This document shows, one piece after another, positions 34,305 through 42,903 of a DNA stretch of 64,000 nucleotides (position 1 is its first letter; each line of letters begins with the position of its first letter). Made by a program: the position numbers and the translations under genes. The stretch is from Bradyrhizobium sp. SRL28 (GTDB lineage: Bacteria; Pseudomonadota; Alphaproteobacteria; Rhizobiales; Xanthobacteraceae), in assembly GCF_018596315.1 (NCBI RefSeq), contig NZ_JAHEAG010000029.1, positions 1 to 64,000 on the forward strand, in the 5' to 3' direction. The notes under the pieces were generated by a model. It did not search any database. It had not been told where the DNA came from and saw only the letters and a list, made by a program, of their open reading frames with translations.

Positions 34305-36152
34305 ATGCCAAAGCTGTTTTCCGATCCCGAAGCGATCGCGGAGGACATCATCCGCGATGTCGGACCCAACCTCGTGGTCGGCTTGCCGCTCGGGCTCGGC
34401 AAAGCGAATCATATCGTCAACGCGCTGTACGCGCGCGCCGCCGCCGATCGCTCGATCAAGCTCACTCTGTTTTCGGCGCTGACGCTGGAAAAACCGCGGC
34501 CCTCGAGCCTGCTCGAGCGGCGCTTCATCGGCCCGGTGATCGATCGCCTGTTCGGCGGCTATCCCGACCTGACGTATGCGAATGCGTTGCATAAGGGCGA
34601 ACTGCCGCCCAACATCCAGCTGATCGAGTTCTTCTTCCTGGCCGGCAAATGGCTGCACGTGCCGTACGCGCAAGAGCATTACATCTCCGCGAACTATACC
34701 CATGCTTCGTCTTATCTGCTGTCGCGCGGGCTGAACGTTGTCACCCAACTGGTCGCGAAACGTGTGGTCGAAGGTGTGACGCGCTACAGCCTGAGCTGCA
34801 ACACCGATACCACGCTCGACATCCTGCGCGCTCGCAACGAGGGCCGCGCATCGTTCAAGCTGATCGGGCAGGTCAATTCCGAACTGCCGTTCATGCCGGG
34901 CCCGGGCGATCTGCGGGGGGATGAATTTTCCGCTGTTCTCGACAGCCCCACGACGGATTTCCCGCTGTTCGCCCCGCCGGCCGAACCGGTCAGCGACACC
35001 AAATACGCGATCGGGCTTCATGCAGCGGGGCTCGTGCCTGACGGCGGTACCTTGCAGATCGGCATCGGCCAGGTCGGCGACGCGCTGGCGCAGGGGCTGA
35101 TCGTTCGCCACCGCGACAACGCGCAGTTCCACGCCATCATGAAGCGGCTCGCGCCGGGAGCGGCACTTGCGGAGAGCGCGCCGTTCACGAAGGGGCTTTA
35201 TGGGGTCAGCGAAATGCTGATCGAGGCGTTTCTCGGCCTGATCGACGCCGGCATTCTCAAGCGCGAGGTCGATGGCGTGACGCTGCACGGCGCGTTTTTC
35301 CTAGGACCCAAATCGTTCTATCGCGCGTTGCGCGAGATGCCGGCCGACCAACTCGCGCGCATCCAGATGATGCCGGTATCCTTCACCAACCAGCTCTATG
35401 GCGAGGAGGATGCCAAACGCCGGGCGCGGGTCGACGCGCGCTTTGTCAACACCGCGATGATGGCGACGCTGATGGGAGCCGCGATCTCGGACGGCCTCGA
35501 GGACGGCCAGGTCGTGAGCGGCGTCGGCGGCCAGTATAATTTTGTCGCGCAGGGATTCGCGCTTCAGGGCGCGCGCTCGGTCCTCGCGCTGGAATCGACA
35601 CGGCAGGCAGGTCGTCAAACGCTTTCCAACATCCGCTGGAATTACGGCCACCAGACCATCCCGCGGCATCTGCGCGACGTGTTCGTCACCGAATACGGCG
35701 TTGCCGACGTCAGGGGCAAATCAGACGCCGAGACGATCGCGGCCATGCTGGCGGTCACGGATTCCCGTTTCCAGGATGAACTGGCCGGGATCGCCAAGGA
35801 TGCCGGCAAGCTGCCGAAGGATCATGAAATTCCGCGCAGCCACCGCGAGAACTTTCCGGAGCGGATCACGCAAGCCCTGAAGCCTGCGCGCGACGCTGGG
35901 CTGCTACCGTCATTCCCGTTCGGTAGCGATTTTGACGAGGTCGAGCAACGGCTGATCCCGGCGCTGCAGTTGCTGCGGGAAGCGCAGCGGACGCCGCTGC
36001 TTTTGCCCGGGTTGCTGTGGCAGGGGATGAGGCAGCCGCCGGATGCTTGGAAGCGCGAATGCCTGGCGCGGTTGGGTCTCGATCGGCCGACGACGTTTGC
36101 CGAGCGCGCCTATCGTGCGCTGGTCAATGCGGCGCTGGCGCGGGCGAAGTAG
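34305..36152 (+). CDS. Acetyl-CoA hydrolase/transferase family protein, long form
   Basis: A 615-residue protein, longer than the 430-500 residues usual for acetate CoA-transferases. The N-terminal half begins MPKLFSDPEAIAEDIIRDVG and has VVGLPLGLGKANHIVNAL; the C-terminal domain has GGTLQIGIGQVGDALAQGL, FTNQLYGEEDA, VSGVGGQYNFVAQG and the hallmark VTEYGVADVRGKS. It would move CoA between acetyl-CoA and another acid, or hydrolyse it. The start at 34305 is preferred because the family text begins there; an in-frame ATG at 34230 would add 25 residues. Neither has a strong ribosome binding site. Confidence 0.82.
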   Translation: MPKLFSDPEAIAEDIIRDVGPNLVVGLPLGLGKANHIVNALYARAAADRSIKLTLFSALTLEKPRPSSLLERRFIGPVIDRLFGGYPDLTYANALHKGELPPNIQLIEFFFLAGKWLHVPYAQEHYISANYTHASSYLLSRGLNVVTQLVAKRVVEGVTRYSLSCNTDTTLDILRARNEGRASFKLIGQVNSELPFMPGPGDLRGDEFSAVLDSPTTDFPLFAPPAEPVSDTKYAIGLHAAGLVPDGGTLQIGIGQVGDALAQGLIVRHRDNAQFHAIMKRLAPGAALAESAPFTKGLYGVSEMLIEAFLGLIDAGILKREVDGVTLHGAFFLGPKSFYRALREMPADQLARIQMMPVSFTNQLYGEEDAKRRARVDARFVNTAMMATLMGAAISDGLEDGQVVSGVGGQYNFVAQGFALQGARSVLALESTRQAGRQTLSNIRWNYGHQTIPRHLRDVFVTEYGVADVRGKSDAETIAAMLAVTDSRFQDELAGIAKDAGKLPKDHEIPRSHRENFPERITQALKPARDAGLLPSFPFGSDFDEVEQRLIPALQLLREAQRTPLLLPGLLWQGMRQPPDAWKRECLARLGLDRPTTFAERAYRALVNAALARAK

Positions 36153-36162
36153 CACCGGTGCT

Positions 36163-36290
36163 GTAGGGTGGGCAAAGGAGCGCTAGCGACGTGCCCACCA
36201 TCTATCACCGATCGCGCTTCGAAATGGTGGGCACGCGGAGCCTGTCATCGGGCGCGCATTCGCGCGACCCGTTGGCTTTGCCCACCCTAC
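36163..36290. repeat. Dispersed palindromic element (GTAGGGTGGGCAAAG family), copy 3, with foreign module
   Basis: The outer ends are GTAGGGTGGGCAAAG and CTTTGCCCACCCTAC, with inner GTGCCCACCAT/ATGGTGGGCAC arms. Unlike the other copies, it carries an additional block at 36234-36277 that recurs, exact over 44 bp and in opposite orientation, in the element at 39429-39472. It lies between two convergent genes. Confidence 0.8.
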
Positions 36291-36305
36291 AAGTTCGAGC
36301 AAGCC

Positions 36306-37085
36306 CTACCTGTTCTTGTTCACCGGCTTGCGCTTCTCGATGAACGCCGCCATGCCTTCGGAGCGGTCTTCCAATGCAAAGGTCGAGTGGAACAGATTGC
36401 GCTCGACATTCATGCCTTCCGACAACGGCGTCTCGAACGCGCGGTTGATGGCTTCCTTGGCCATGGCCGCGGCCGGACGCGACATCGAGGCGATCTTTTC
36501 CGCAGCCGAGAGCGCTTCTTCCATCAGCTTGTCGGCCGGGACGACGCGGCTGACGAGGCCGGAGCGTTCGGCTTCCGCCGCATCCATCATGCGCCCGGTG
36601 AGGCACAGATCCATCGCCTTGGACTTGCCGATCGCGCGCGTCAGCCGCTGGGTGCCGCCGATGCCCGGGATGGTGCCGAGCGTGATTTCCGGCTGGCCGA
36701 ATTTTGCGGTGTCGGATGCGATGATGATGTCGCACATCATGGCGAGCTCGCAGCCGCCGCCGAGCGCATAGCCGCTGACGGCCGCGATCGTCGGTTTCCG
36801 GCAGGTGGCGACGCGGTCGCCGCCGATGGCGGCGAAATCGCTGGAGAACATGTCGATGAAGCTCTTCGGCTGCATCTCCTTGATGTCGGCGCCGGCGGCG
36901 AACGCTTTTTCGCTGCCGGTGAGCAGGATGCAGCCGATCTTGTCGTCGGCCTCGAGGTCGTCGACGGCTGCCGCGATCTCGCGAAACACGCCGAACGACA
37001 GCGCGTTGAGCATTTTCGGCCGGTTCAGCGTGATGATGCCGACTGCGCCCTTGCTGTCGACAATGATGTATTCGTACGTCGCCAT
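36306..37085 (-). CDS. Enoyl-CoA hydratase
   Basis: A 259-residue crotonase-family enzyme, normal length. The oxyanion-hole segment FAAGADIKEM, the GGGCELAMMCD motif with Glu113 and the PEITLGTIPGIGGTQRL motif with Glu133 are intact, so both catalytic glutamates of the hydratase subgroup are present. It hydrates trans-2-enoyl-CoA in beta-oxidation in the cytosol. No other beta-oxidation gene is adjacent. High identity to the general short-chain hydratases of rhizobia is expected, but the physiological chain length is not visible. Confidence 0.93.
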   Translation of the reverse strand: MATYEYIIVDSKGAVGIITLNRPKMLNALSFGVFREIAAAVDDLEADDKIGCILLTGSEKAFAAGADIKEMQPKSFIDMFSSDFAAIGGDRVATCRKPTIAAVSGYALGGGCELAMMCDIIIASDTAKFGQPEITLGTIPGIGGTQRLTRAIGKSKAMDLCLTGRMMDAAEAERSGLVSRVVPADKLMEEALSAAEKIASMSRPAAAMAKEAINRAFETPLSEGMNVERNLFHSTFALEDRSEGMAAFIEKRKPVNKNR

Positions 37086-37196
37086 GATCCACCCCGGGTA
37101 CCGATTGCGGGCAATGTGCCCGCTGCCGAGGTAGGCTTCAAGTGGGGCGGGAACGGATCCCGGACGCGGGGTGGTCCGCGTCCGATGCGCCGATGG

Positions 37197-37862
37197 CTAC
37201 GCCATGAACATCCGCGCGGCCGATGCCATCGTCAGCAGGGCGCCGAAGGCGATGAAGACCTTTCCGATCAGCGAGGTCTTGTCCAGGGTGGAACTGTCGC
37301 TGTTCGCGGCCTGAGCGGCGTCCGCTGCCGGTTTGGCCGAGGCCATCGCAACCGTCTGCGACGAGGGGTGCAGCGCCCGATCGACATCGTTGAGCTGGTC
37401 GGGGGGAACCACGGCGGTATCGGCCGGCGTCTCCGCCTCCGCGTCGGCTGGCTTGTCTGCCGCCGCTTGCAGGACCGTGCTGGCTTTCTCCGACATTGCC
37501 GCCGACATCCCTTTGGCGCTATCGGGGGCCGCATCGGCTGCCGTCATTTGCGCGTTGGCGTTGGCGAGCCATTCCGGAATCGCGGGCGGTGTGCCGCCCG
37601 CATCAGCGACCTGCTTTTCGTCGGTTTTCTTGCTCTCGGTGGATGTCGATGCCGCGCGCGCATCTTTGCGATGGGCGTAGCGCTTCTTCAGGGAACGCGA
37701 ACCTTGCCTGACGGACTTGCCCGACGTCGCACTTTCCGACTTCGAGACCGCGGCGCTATCCGCATCCGTACCGGCAGCCATCGCCGGCGGTGATCCTGCG
37801 AAACCTACCAAAAGTCCTGCCGCTAGAATCAAGGCCGACCGCGCGCTGGCTTTGATCGTCAT
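37197..37862 (-). CDS. Ala-rich exported protein with C-terminal membrane span
   Basis: A 221-residue protein. A signal peptide (LILAAGLLVGFAGSPPAMAA) is followed by a Ser/Lys/Arg-rich stretch (KSVRQGSRSLKKRYAHRK) and a long Ala/Asp/Pro-rich region, then a C-terminal span (SLIGKVFIAFGALLTMASAARMFM). The ATG at 37862 has GGGGAG upstream; a longer frame to 38060 lacks support. No family is recognised. It may be anchored at both ends with a disordered periplasmic centre. Confidence 0.72.
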   Translation of the reverse strand: MTIKASARSALILAAGLLVGFAGSPPAMAAGTDADSAAVSKSESATSGKSVRQGSRSLKKRYAHRKDARAASTSTESKKTDEKQVADAGGTPPAIPEWLANANAQMTAADAAPDSAKGMSAAMSEKASTVLQAAADKPADAEAETPADTAVVPPDQLNDVDRALHPSSQTVAMASAKPAADAAQAANSDSSTLDKTSLIGKVFIAFGALLTMASAARMFMA

Positions 37863-38174
37863 TATGGAGTCTCCCCATTGGCCGCCGCCCAACCGCGAGA
37901 AAAGACCCCGCCCCGTGTCCACAGCACGGCGAAAACTGGGAATCTTCGGGCAACACCGGGCAAAAGCTGGGCAATGGTGTTGCAGCGAGCATATGCCGTC
38001 GGCATTTTTGCCGATGCGGGCCTCCCTCGGGAGGGCTGCGCCGGATGCGAGCCCGCGCAATCAATGATATGAGCCTGCCGTCCGCGCAGGCGATCGTTCC
38101 GATCCCCGGACGGGGGCCGCCGCGCCGGTGCGCCGGGAACTCAGATCACGACCTTGTGATCGGATCGTCCTGAC
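37863..38174. other. Intergenic region upstream of ecfF
   Basis: These 312 bp separate the divergent Ala-rich gene from ecfF. I find no coding signal. An ECF-type promoter begins at 38175 (separate entry); the promoter of the leftward gene should lie in the left part but I cannot point to it. Confidence 0.4.
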
Positions 38175-38199
38175 GTAACAAATTGAAAGATCGACCGAA
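38175..38199 (+). promoter_or_regulatory. Predicted EcfF/SigF-type autoregulatory promoter
   Basis: GTAACA at 38175-38180, a 15-base spacer and CGAA at 38196-38199 fit the GTAAC...CGAA promoter I recall for Caulobacter SigF and its rhizobial relatives. Transcription would start near 38206, leaving a short leader with TAGGAG at 38208-38213 and TTG at 38219. Confidence 0.55.
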
Positions 38200-38218
38200 T
38201 TGCAGGGTAGGAGCGCTC

Positions 38219-38764
38219 TTGCGCGAACGGGATGACGAATGGACCGGCCTGATGCGGTCGGCCATTGCAGGCGACAGTGCGGCGTATCATCGCCTGCTCA
38301 AGGCCGTCACGCCGGTGCTCCGGGCCGCGGCGCGCCGTGGTCTGGCTCGGGCAGGGCAACCGGTCGATCAATCCGAGGACATCGTGCAGGACATTTTGCT
38401 GGCGGTCCATCTGAAGCGGCACACCTGGGACGTCACCGCCCCGTTTGCCCCATGGCTGTTTGCGATCGCCCGTAACAAGCTGATCGATGCGTTGCGCCGC
38501 CGCGGCCGGCGCATTTTCGTCGATATCGACGATTTCGCCGAGACGCTGCCGGGCGAAGCGCCGGCTGAGACCGCTTCGGCGAGCGAGGTTGCCGCCCAGC
38601 TTCAGACGCTGCCGGCGCGGCAGCGCGACGTGTTGCAGTCGATCGCCGTCGACAGCGCCTCGATCAAGGATACGGCCGCGAAATTTTCGATGACGGAGGG
38701 CGCGGTGCGGGTGGCGCTGCACCGGGGGCTGGCCAGCCTGACGGCGAAGCTACGGGAACTGTGA
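38219..38764 (+). CDS. ecfF: ECF sigma factor, EcfF/SigF type
   Basis: A 181-residue ECF sigma factor with region 2 (SEDIVQDILLAVHLKRHTWDVTAPFAPWLFAIARNKLIDALRRRGRR) and region 4 (LPARQRDVLQSIAVDSASIKDTAAKFSMTEGAVRVALHRGLASL). The start is taken as TTG at 38219, six bases after TAGGAG; an earlier TTG at 38183 would lie inside the predicted promoter. It is followed by an NrsF/OsrA-type anti-sigma gene, an arrangement known from Caulobacter sigF-nrsF and Bradyrhizobium ecfF-osrA, where it answers oxidative or metal stress through methionine-sulphoxide repair genes. Confidence 0.85.
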   Translation: MRERDDEWTGLMRSAIAGDSAAYHRLLKAVTPVLRAAARRGLARAGQPVDQSEDIVQDILLAVHLKRHTWDVTAPFAPWLFAIARNKLIDALRRRGRRIFVDIDDFAETLPGEAPAETASASEVAAQLQTLPARQRDVLQSIAVDSASIKDTAAKFSMTEGAVRVALHRGLASLTAKLREL

Positions 38765-38766
38765 GA

Positions 38767-39405
38767 ATGGATACCGATCAGCTCATTCGAACGCTAGCAG
38801 CCGACAATACGCACCGGGCGCGGCCCGTCGGCTTTGCGCTGATGCTGGCGCTTTTGGCTGCCGCGCCGGTTTCGCTTCTGATGTTCTTTACCGAACTCGG
38901 CGTCAGGCCCGACGTGATGGTTGCGATGCGCAACCCGTTCTTCGACCTGAAATTCGCGGTGACGCTGGCGCTGGCGATTGCGGCGATTGCCGTCAGCCTG
39001 CATCTGTCGCGGCCTGAGGCCTCGCTGCGCGGATTTGGCTGGCTGCTGCTGGCGCCGGTCGGGATTTTGAGCGCGGCGATCGGCGGCGAGATGATGATGC
39101 CGCAGCGGTTGCCGATGATGACGCGGCTGGTCGGCAAGAATTGGTGGACGTGCCTGACCGCGATCCCGCTGATGTCGCTACCGCTGCTGGCCGGTGCGCT
39201 GATCGGGCTGCGTCACGGTGCGCCGGCGCGGCCGGCGGTCGCCGGCGCCATCGCCGGGCTGTTGTCGGCGGGACTGGCGGCGACGCTCTACGCCTCGCAT
39301 TGCACGGACGATTCACCGCTGTTCGTGGCTGCCTGGTACACGATCGCGACCGCGCTGGTGACGGCGATCGGCGCGCTCGCCGGAGCGAAGCTGCTCAGGT
39401 ACTAG
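38767..39405 (+). CDS. osrA: NrsF/OsrA family membrane anti-sigma factor (DUF1109)
   Basis: A 212-residue protein with six membrane spans, starting MDTDQLIRTLAADNTHRARPVG, the usual DUF1109 opening. Two cysteines, Cys129 (in WWTCLTAIP) and Cys179 (in ASHCTDD), lie in the periplasmic loops; as I recall, the B. japonicum OsrA uses cysteines at these same positions to sense reactive oxygen. That agreement supports the ATG at 38767 rather than the GTG at 38761. It would hold the adjacent sigma factor until stress releases it. Confidence 0.88.
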   Translation: MDTDQLIRTLAADNTHRARPVGFALMLALLAAAPVSLLMFFTELGVRPDVMVAMRNPFFDLKFAVTLALAIAAIAVSLHLSRPEASLRGFGWLLLAPVGILSAAIGGEMMMPQRLPMMTRLVGKNWWTCLTAIPLMSLPLLAGALIGLRHGAPARPAVAGAIAGLLSAGLAATLYASHCTDDSPLFVAAWYTIATALVTAIGALAGAKLLRY

Positions 39406-39415
39406 GCGCCAGAGC

Positions 39416-39536
39416 GTAGCCCGGATGCAGCCAACGGGTCGCGCGAATGCGCGCCCGATGACAGGCTCCGCGAAATCCGGGACTCTTTCGCTAGCGGGCA
39501 GGAACCCCGGATTGCGCTGCGCTCCATCCGGGCTAC
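39416..39536. repeat. Dispersed palindromic element (GTAGCCCGGATG family)
   Basis: The ends are GTAGCCCGGATG and CATCCGGGCTAC. The element lies between osrA and the convergent DUF2336 gene. Its left part, 39429-39472, is identical over 44 bp to a block inside the GTAGGGTGGGCAAAG element at 36234-36277, in opposite orientation. The family is common in rhizobial intergenic DNA, as I recall. Confidence 0.78.
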
Positions 39537-39559
39537 TAGCTGAATTCTGGCAGCAGGGC

Positions 39560-40702
39560 TCAGATACCAGGCGCGGGCGCTGTGGGCGCATTCTGCTGCA
39601 TGCGGTGGAAGCGCAGCACCTGCTGCGCCGTCGACGGCCGCAGCCGCTCATAGGTGTCCTGGCAGGCGGCAAGGTCGGCCGGCTCCCCGCCGGACAGTTC
39701 GTCGCGCATCCTGATGATGGTCCTGACTGTCGACCACGACAGCCCTGCGACCTTCGCCAGGATCATCACGCCTTCGGCTCGGGTTTCGATCATCATGTTC
39801 TCGGCGATCGCCACCGGGACGTTGGCGAGCGCTGCGATCGACGCATTGGCCTCGTCGAACTTGCCGGCCTTGGCAAACGACGCCACCTCGGATTCGTCGA
39901 GCCGGCCGTCCTCGTACAGCGACTTGACCAGCGCGTGCGCAATCGCAGTGTCCTTGGTGATCGTCGCGGTCGCCGAGCGCGCGCGCCGCGTCGCTTCCTT
40001 GACCGCGGTCGGCACTTGCGCCGCCTGCTGCGGGTTGGCGGCCTCCAGCCGCTGCCGCACCGTGTCGGAGGCCTTGGCGAGCAGTTTCAGATAGAGATGC
40101 CGCGGCACGGACGGACGCAGGCCGATACAGGTCGTGAGATTGTCGTCGCCCTCGGCGCGGCTGACGAGGCGGGTAAAGCCGCGCTCGGTGAACTCCGCGC
40201 CCGGATTCTTCACGGTCGACTGGATCACCTCATCGTTGCCGCGCTGGACCAGTACATCGGTGACCGCGCCGCTCAGGGTCTTGCGGGTCGAAATCGCCAT
40301 CAAATGCGCCTGGCTCTTGCTGCGCGCATTCTCGATCAGGGTCTTGTCGTCGAGTCGCATCGACTGCGACAGCACGGGACCTGCCACCTCGATGACATCA
40401 TCGAAAGCAAGCGCGCGAATGGTGAGCGGCGGGGCGGTGTCGACCGGGGCTAGACGGTTGGCCAGCAGCATCTTGGCCGAGGTTTCGATGTGGTCGATCA
40501 GGCACTGGAAGACATCGTCGAACAGCCCGACCTGCTCGTCCGAATAGTCCACCGCGCCGTTGATGAAGAGATCGGTTACCCGGCGCAGGGTTTCTACCCG
40601 GCGAGCGACGGTTCCGTGCGCAAGGGTGGACTGCAACTCGTCGAGCAGACTTCCGGGGGAGGGAGATCCGGGAGAGGAAGACTTGGCGGCTTTCGAAATC
40701 AT
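39560..40702 (-). CDS. DUF2336 domain-containing protein
   Basis: A 380-residue, largely helical cytosolic protein of the DUF2336 family, recognised by the opening pattern TVARRVETLRRVTDLFINGAVDYSDEQVGLFDDVFQCLIDHIE, by LANRLAPVDTAPPLTIRALAFDDVIEVAGPVLSQS, and by the C-terminal GRLDESEVASFAKAGKFDEANASIAALANVPV. Function is not known; the repeats look HEAT-like. The ATG at 40702 has AGGA nine bases upstream. It lies 63 bp downstream of the diguanylate cyclase on the same strand. Confidence 0.85.
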   Translation of the reverse strand: MISKAAKSSSPGSPSPGSLLDELQSTLAHGTVARRVETLRRVTDLFINGAVDYSDEQVGLFDDVFQCLIDHIETSAKMLLANRLAPVDTAPPLTIRALAFDDVIEVAGPVLSQSMRLDDKTLIENARSKSQAHLMAISTRKTLSGAVTDVLVQRGNDEVIQSTVKNPGAEFTERGFTRLVSRAEGDDNLTTCIGLRPSVPRHLYLKLLAKASDTVRQRLEAANPQQAAQVPTAVKEATRRARSATATITKDTAIAHALVKSLYEDGRLDESEVASFAKAGKFDEANASIAALANVPVAIAENMMIETRAEGVMILAKVAGLSWSTVRTIIRMRDELSGGEPADLAACQDTYERLRPSTAQQVLRFHRMQQNAPTAPAPGI

Positions 40703-40765
40703 GACTCTGTCCTGGAGCAAAGACCGGCGGCGGATTCTCCGCGACCGGAGCTGGAATATGTCGGA

Positions 40766-41914
40766 TCAGGCGCTGGTAATGCGGTTGCGTCCCTGTGCCT
40801 TGGCTGCATAAAGCGCGCTGTCGGCGCGCGCGAGGAATGTGTCTGACGTCTCGTTCGAATTCAGCGTTGCAACGCCTGCCGACATCGTCACCTTCATGCC
40901 GGGCGAGAATGCGCTCCAGTCGAGCTCGGCAATAATGGCGCGCAGCCGGTCGAGCGCCCGCATGGCCTGGCCGGCGTCCATGTCGGGCAGCACCAGCAGG
41001 AATTCCTCGCCGCCATAGCGGCCGAACCGGTCGACGCTGCGGATGTTGGCGAACATGGTGATCGAGAATGTCCGCAACACCTCGTCGCCGGTCGGATGGC
41101 CGTAGGCGTCGTTGATGCGCTTGAACCAGTCGAGGTCGATCAGTGCGATGGAGCAGGGCGATCCGCCGCGGGTCGCGCGGGCGATCTCCTCCTCCAGCAT
41201 TCGCATGATGCAGCGCCGGTTGGATGCCCCCGTCAATTCGTCGAGTTCGGCAAGCTCCTCGATGCGCTTGTACGCCGCTTTCAGTTCGAAGCTGCGGTCG
41301 TAGAGCATCTTGCGCATGGTGCTGCCATACAGTCCCACGAAGGCGCACTGTCCGATCGTGAGGACAAAGGAAAGCATGGCCGCAACGCGTTCGGTCTGGG
41401 TGGTAATCGGCAGGCCGATCGGGGTGCTGCTGAAGAGGAAGATCGGCGCCAGCCCGATCATGGTGAGCGTCCAGGAGATGATCGCCTGCTGTGAGGTCAT
41501 TCGCAGCGCGCCGAATCCGAATATTAGGAATACGACGCTCAGGAAGACAAACCCGATCTGTGGGGCCGCCAGCAGAAAACAAATCTGGAGTGCGAGGTGG
41601 CCGGCGACCTGGAAGATCGTGAGATAGTGGTCTTCGAAACGGTCGTTGAAGTGGGCTTCCGACAACACGACAAACACCGAGAGCAATCCGATGCCGGAAA
41701 GGAAATAGGCCGACGGAATGATGATCGGGATGGTGCCGGCGTAGCAATAGACCAGCAGGACCGAAGTAATGAGCGCGTAGCTGACGCCCTGGACGGCCAG
41801 CATATGGCGGCGCTGGCCGACGCGGCGCTGTAATACTTCGAGCGGAAGGCGGGCCGCGTGCGCGATCGCACTATTGGAGCCTTGCCCCTGAAGCAATGAA
41901 GCCGCGCTGCTCAT
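40766..41914 (-). CDS. Membrane diguanylate cyclase (GGDEF domain)
   Basis: A 382-residue protein with six membrane spans in residues 40-200 and a cytoplasmic GGDEF domain in 220-382. The active-site motif is GGEEF at 301-305 and the inhibitory RxxD site is RSVD at 292-295, five residues before it, so it should make c-di-GMP and be product-inhibited. DELTGASNRR opens the domain as expected. The membrane part has no named sensor domain that I recognise. The DUF2336 gene follows on the same strand. Confidence 0.92.
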   Translation of the reverse strand: MSSAASLLQGQGSNSAIAHAARLPLEVLQRRVGQRRHMLAVQGVSYALITSVLLVYCYAGTIPIIIPSAYFLSGIGLLSVFVVLSEAHFNDRFEDHYLTIFQVAGHLALQICFLLAAPQIGFVFLSVVFLIFGFGALRMTSQQAIISWTLTMIGLAPIFLFSSTPIGLPITTQTERVAAMLSFVLTIGQCAFVGLYGSTMRKMLYDRSFELKAAYKRIEELAELDELTGASNRRCIMRMLEEEIARATRGGSPCSIALIDLDWFKRINDAYGHPTGDEVLRTFSITMFANIRSVDRFGRYGGEEFLLVLPDMDAGQAMRALDRLRAIIAELDWSAFSPGMKVTMSAGVATLNSNETSDTFLARADSALYAAKAQGRNRITSA

Positions 41915-42333
41915 GTCCCGTCGCTATTGGAGTGTGCCGGACGAAACTTTAGGGAATAAAGCCTTTAGGTTTGGTATCTTTTGAGCTGAATCGGGTCCGT
42001 TAAAACCCTGCCATTGCACTGTTTCGTAACGGAAATCTGCCGGATTCCGATAGCGCGGAACCCGCTTGTACGGGAGCCCTGGGCGTAACGCAGATGCTGC
42101 CCCGCCCGCGAAGCCTTGCTAAGGTTGTGGGGTGAGGCGTCTTTAGGAAAGTGTTTCCGTATTATGGTACCAATTTTGCGATTCAGCTCGTTCTCGCCGG
42201 AAAAGTGGCCTGGTAAAGGCCGTCTGTGGGGTAGATCACACATGCACTCCGGGCATTGCCGTAATGTGAAGAATCTCACCTTTCACATCGAACCGCCGGC
42301 CTCTCCCGTCAGACCAACTTTGCGAGACGGCCA
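41915..42333. other. Divergent regulatory region between the cyclase and the second ECF gene
   Basis: No gene is supported in these 419 bp. The inverted pair GTGAA-N11-TTCAC at 42266-42286, 48 bp before the sigma gene, is a possible operator, and GGAAAgtgTTTCC forms a small hairpin at about 42147-42159. I see no clear sigma-70 or known ECF promoter. Confidence 0.35.
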
Positions 42334-42903
42334 TTGAGCGCGACACAGGCGGCTTCAGACGAAGTTCTGATCGCTCGGATCGCTCAAGGCGACCGGCTCG
42401 CCATGCAGGTGCTTTACGGAAGGCACCATGTCAGGGTGTTCCGTTTCGGGCTTCGGCTCGTAAGGGATGAACAGATTGCGGAAGACCTCATCAGCGAGGT
42501 TTTTCTCGATGTGTGGCGCCAGGCCGGCAAGTTCGAAGGCCGATCCGCCGTTACCACCTGGCTGTTGGCGATTACGCGGTTCAAGGCCCTTTCGGCACTT
42601 AGGCGTCGCAAGGACGTTGGGCTGGACGACGAGACCGCGAACGCGATCGAGGATACGTCCGACGATCCGGAAGTGGTGGTGCAGAAAAAGGATACGGGTG
42701 AAGCGTTGCGGAAGTGCCTGACGGGACTTTCGCCAGAGCATCGGGAAATCGTCGATCTCGTCTACTACCACGAGAAGTCCGTGGAAGAGGTGGCCGAAAT
42801 CGTCGGTATTCCGGAGAACACCGTCAAGACGCGCCTGTTTTATGCGCGCAAGAAATTGGCCGAGTTGCTCAAGGCAGCAGGCATAGAGCGAGGTTGGCCA
42901 TGA
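42334..42903 (+). CDS. ECF RNA polymerase sigma factor
   Basis: A 189-residue ECF sigma factor: region 2 with QIAEDLISEVFLDVWRQAGKFEGRSAVTTWLLAITRFKALSALRRRK, an acidic linker (DETANAIEDTSDDPE) and region 4 with LSPEHREIVDLVYYHEKSVEEVAEIVGIPENTVKTRLFYARKKL. The start is TTG at 42334. The gene is followed by an anti-sigma gene with ATGA overlap and then by an exported subtilisin-like protease, suggesting all three form one signalling unit. Confidence 0.9.
   Translation: MSATQAASDEVLIARIAQGDRLAMQVLYGRHHVRVFRFGLRLVRDEQIAEDLISEVFLDVWRQAGKFEGRSAVTTWLLAITRFKALSALRRRKDVGLDDETANAIEDTSDDPEVVVQKKDTGEALRKCLTGLSPEHREIVDLVYYHEKSVEEVAEIVGIPENTVKTRLFYARKKLAELLKAAGIERGWP

Noticed and set aside
36168..37793. 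A 541-residue plus-strand frame opposite the enoyl-CoA hydratase
   Set aside because: It starts in a dispersed repeat and crosses two minus-strand genes with clear motifs or signals.
38183..38218. An earlier TTG start for ecfF at 38183
   Set aside because: It lies inside the predicted promoter and has no ribosome binding site, whereas TTG 38219 follows TAGGAG.
39416..39536. Bidirectional terminator between osrA and the DUF2336 gene
   Set aside because: The palindrome belongs to a dispersed repeat family and has no T-tract on either strand, so termination is not shown.
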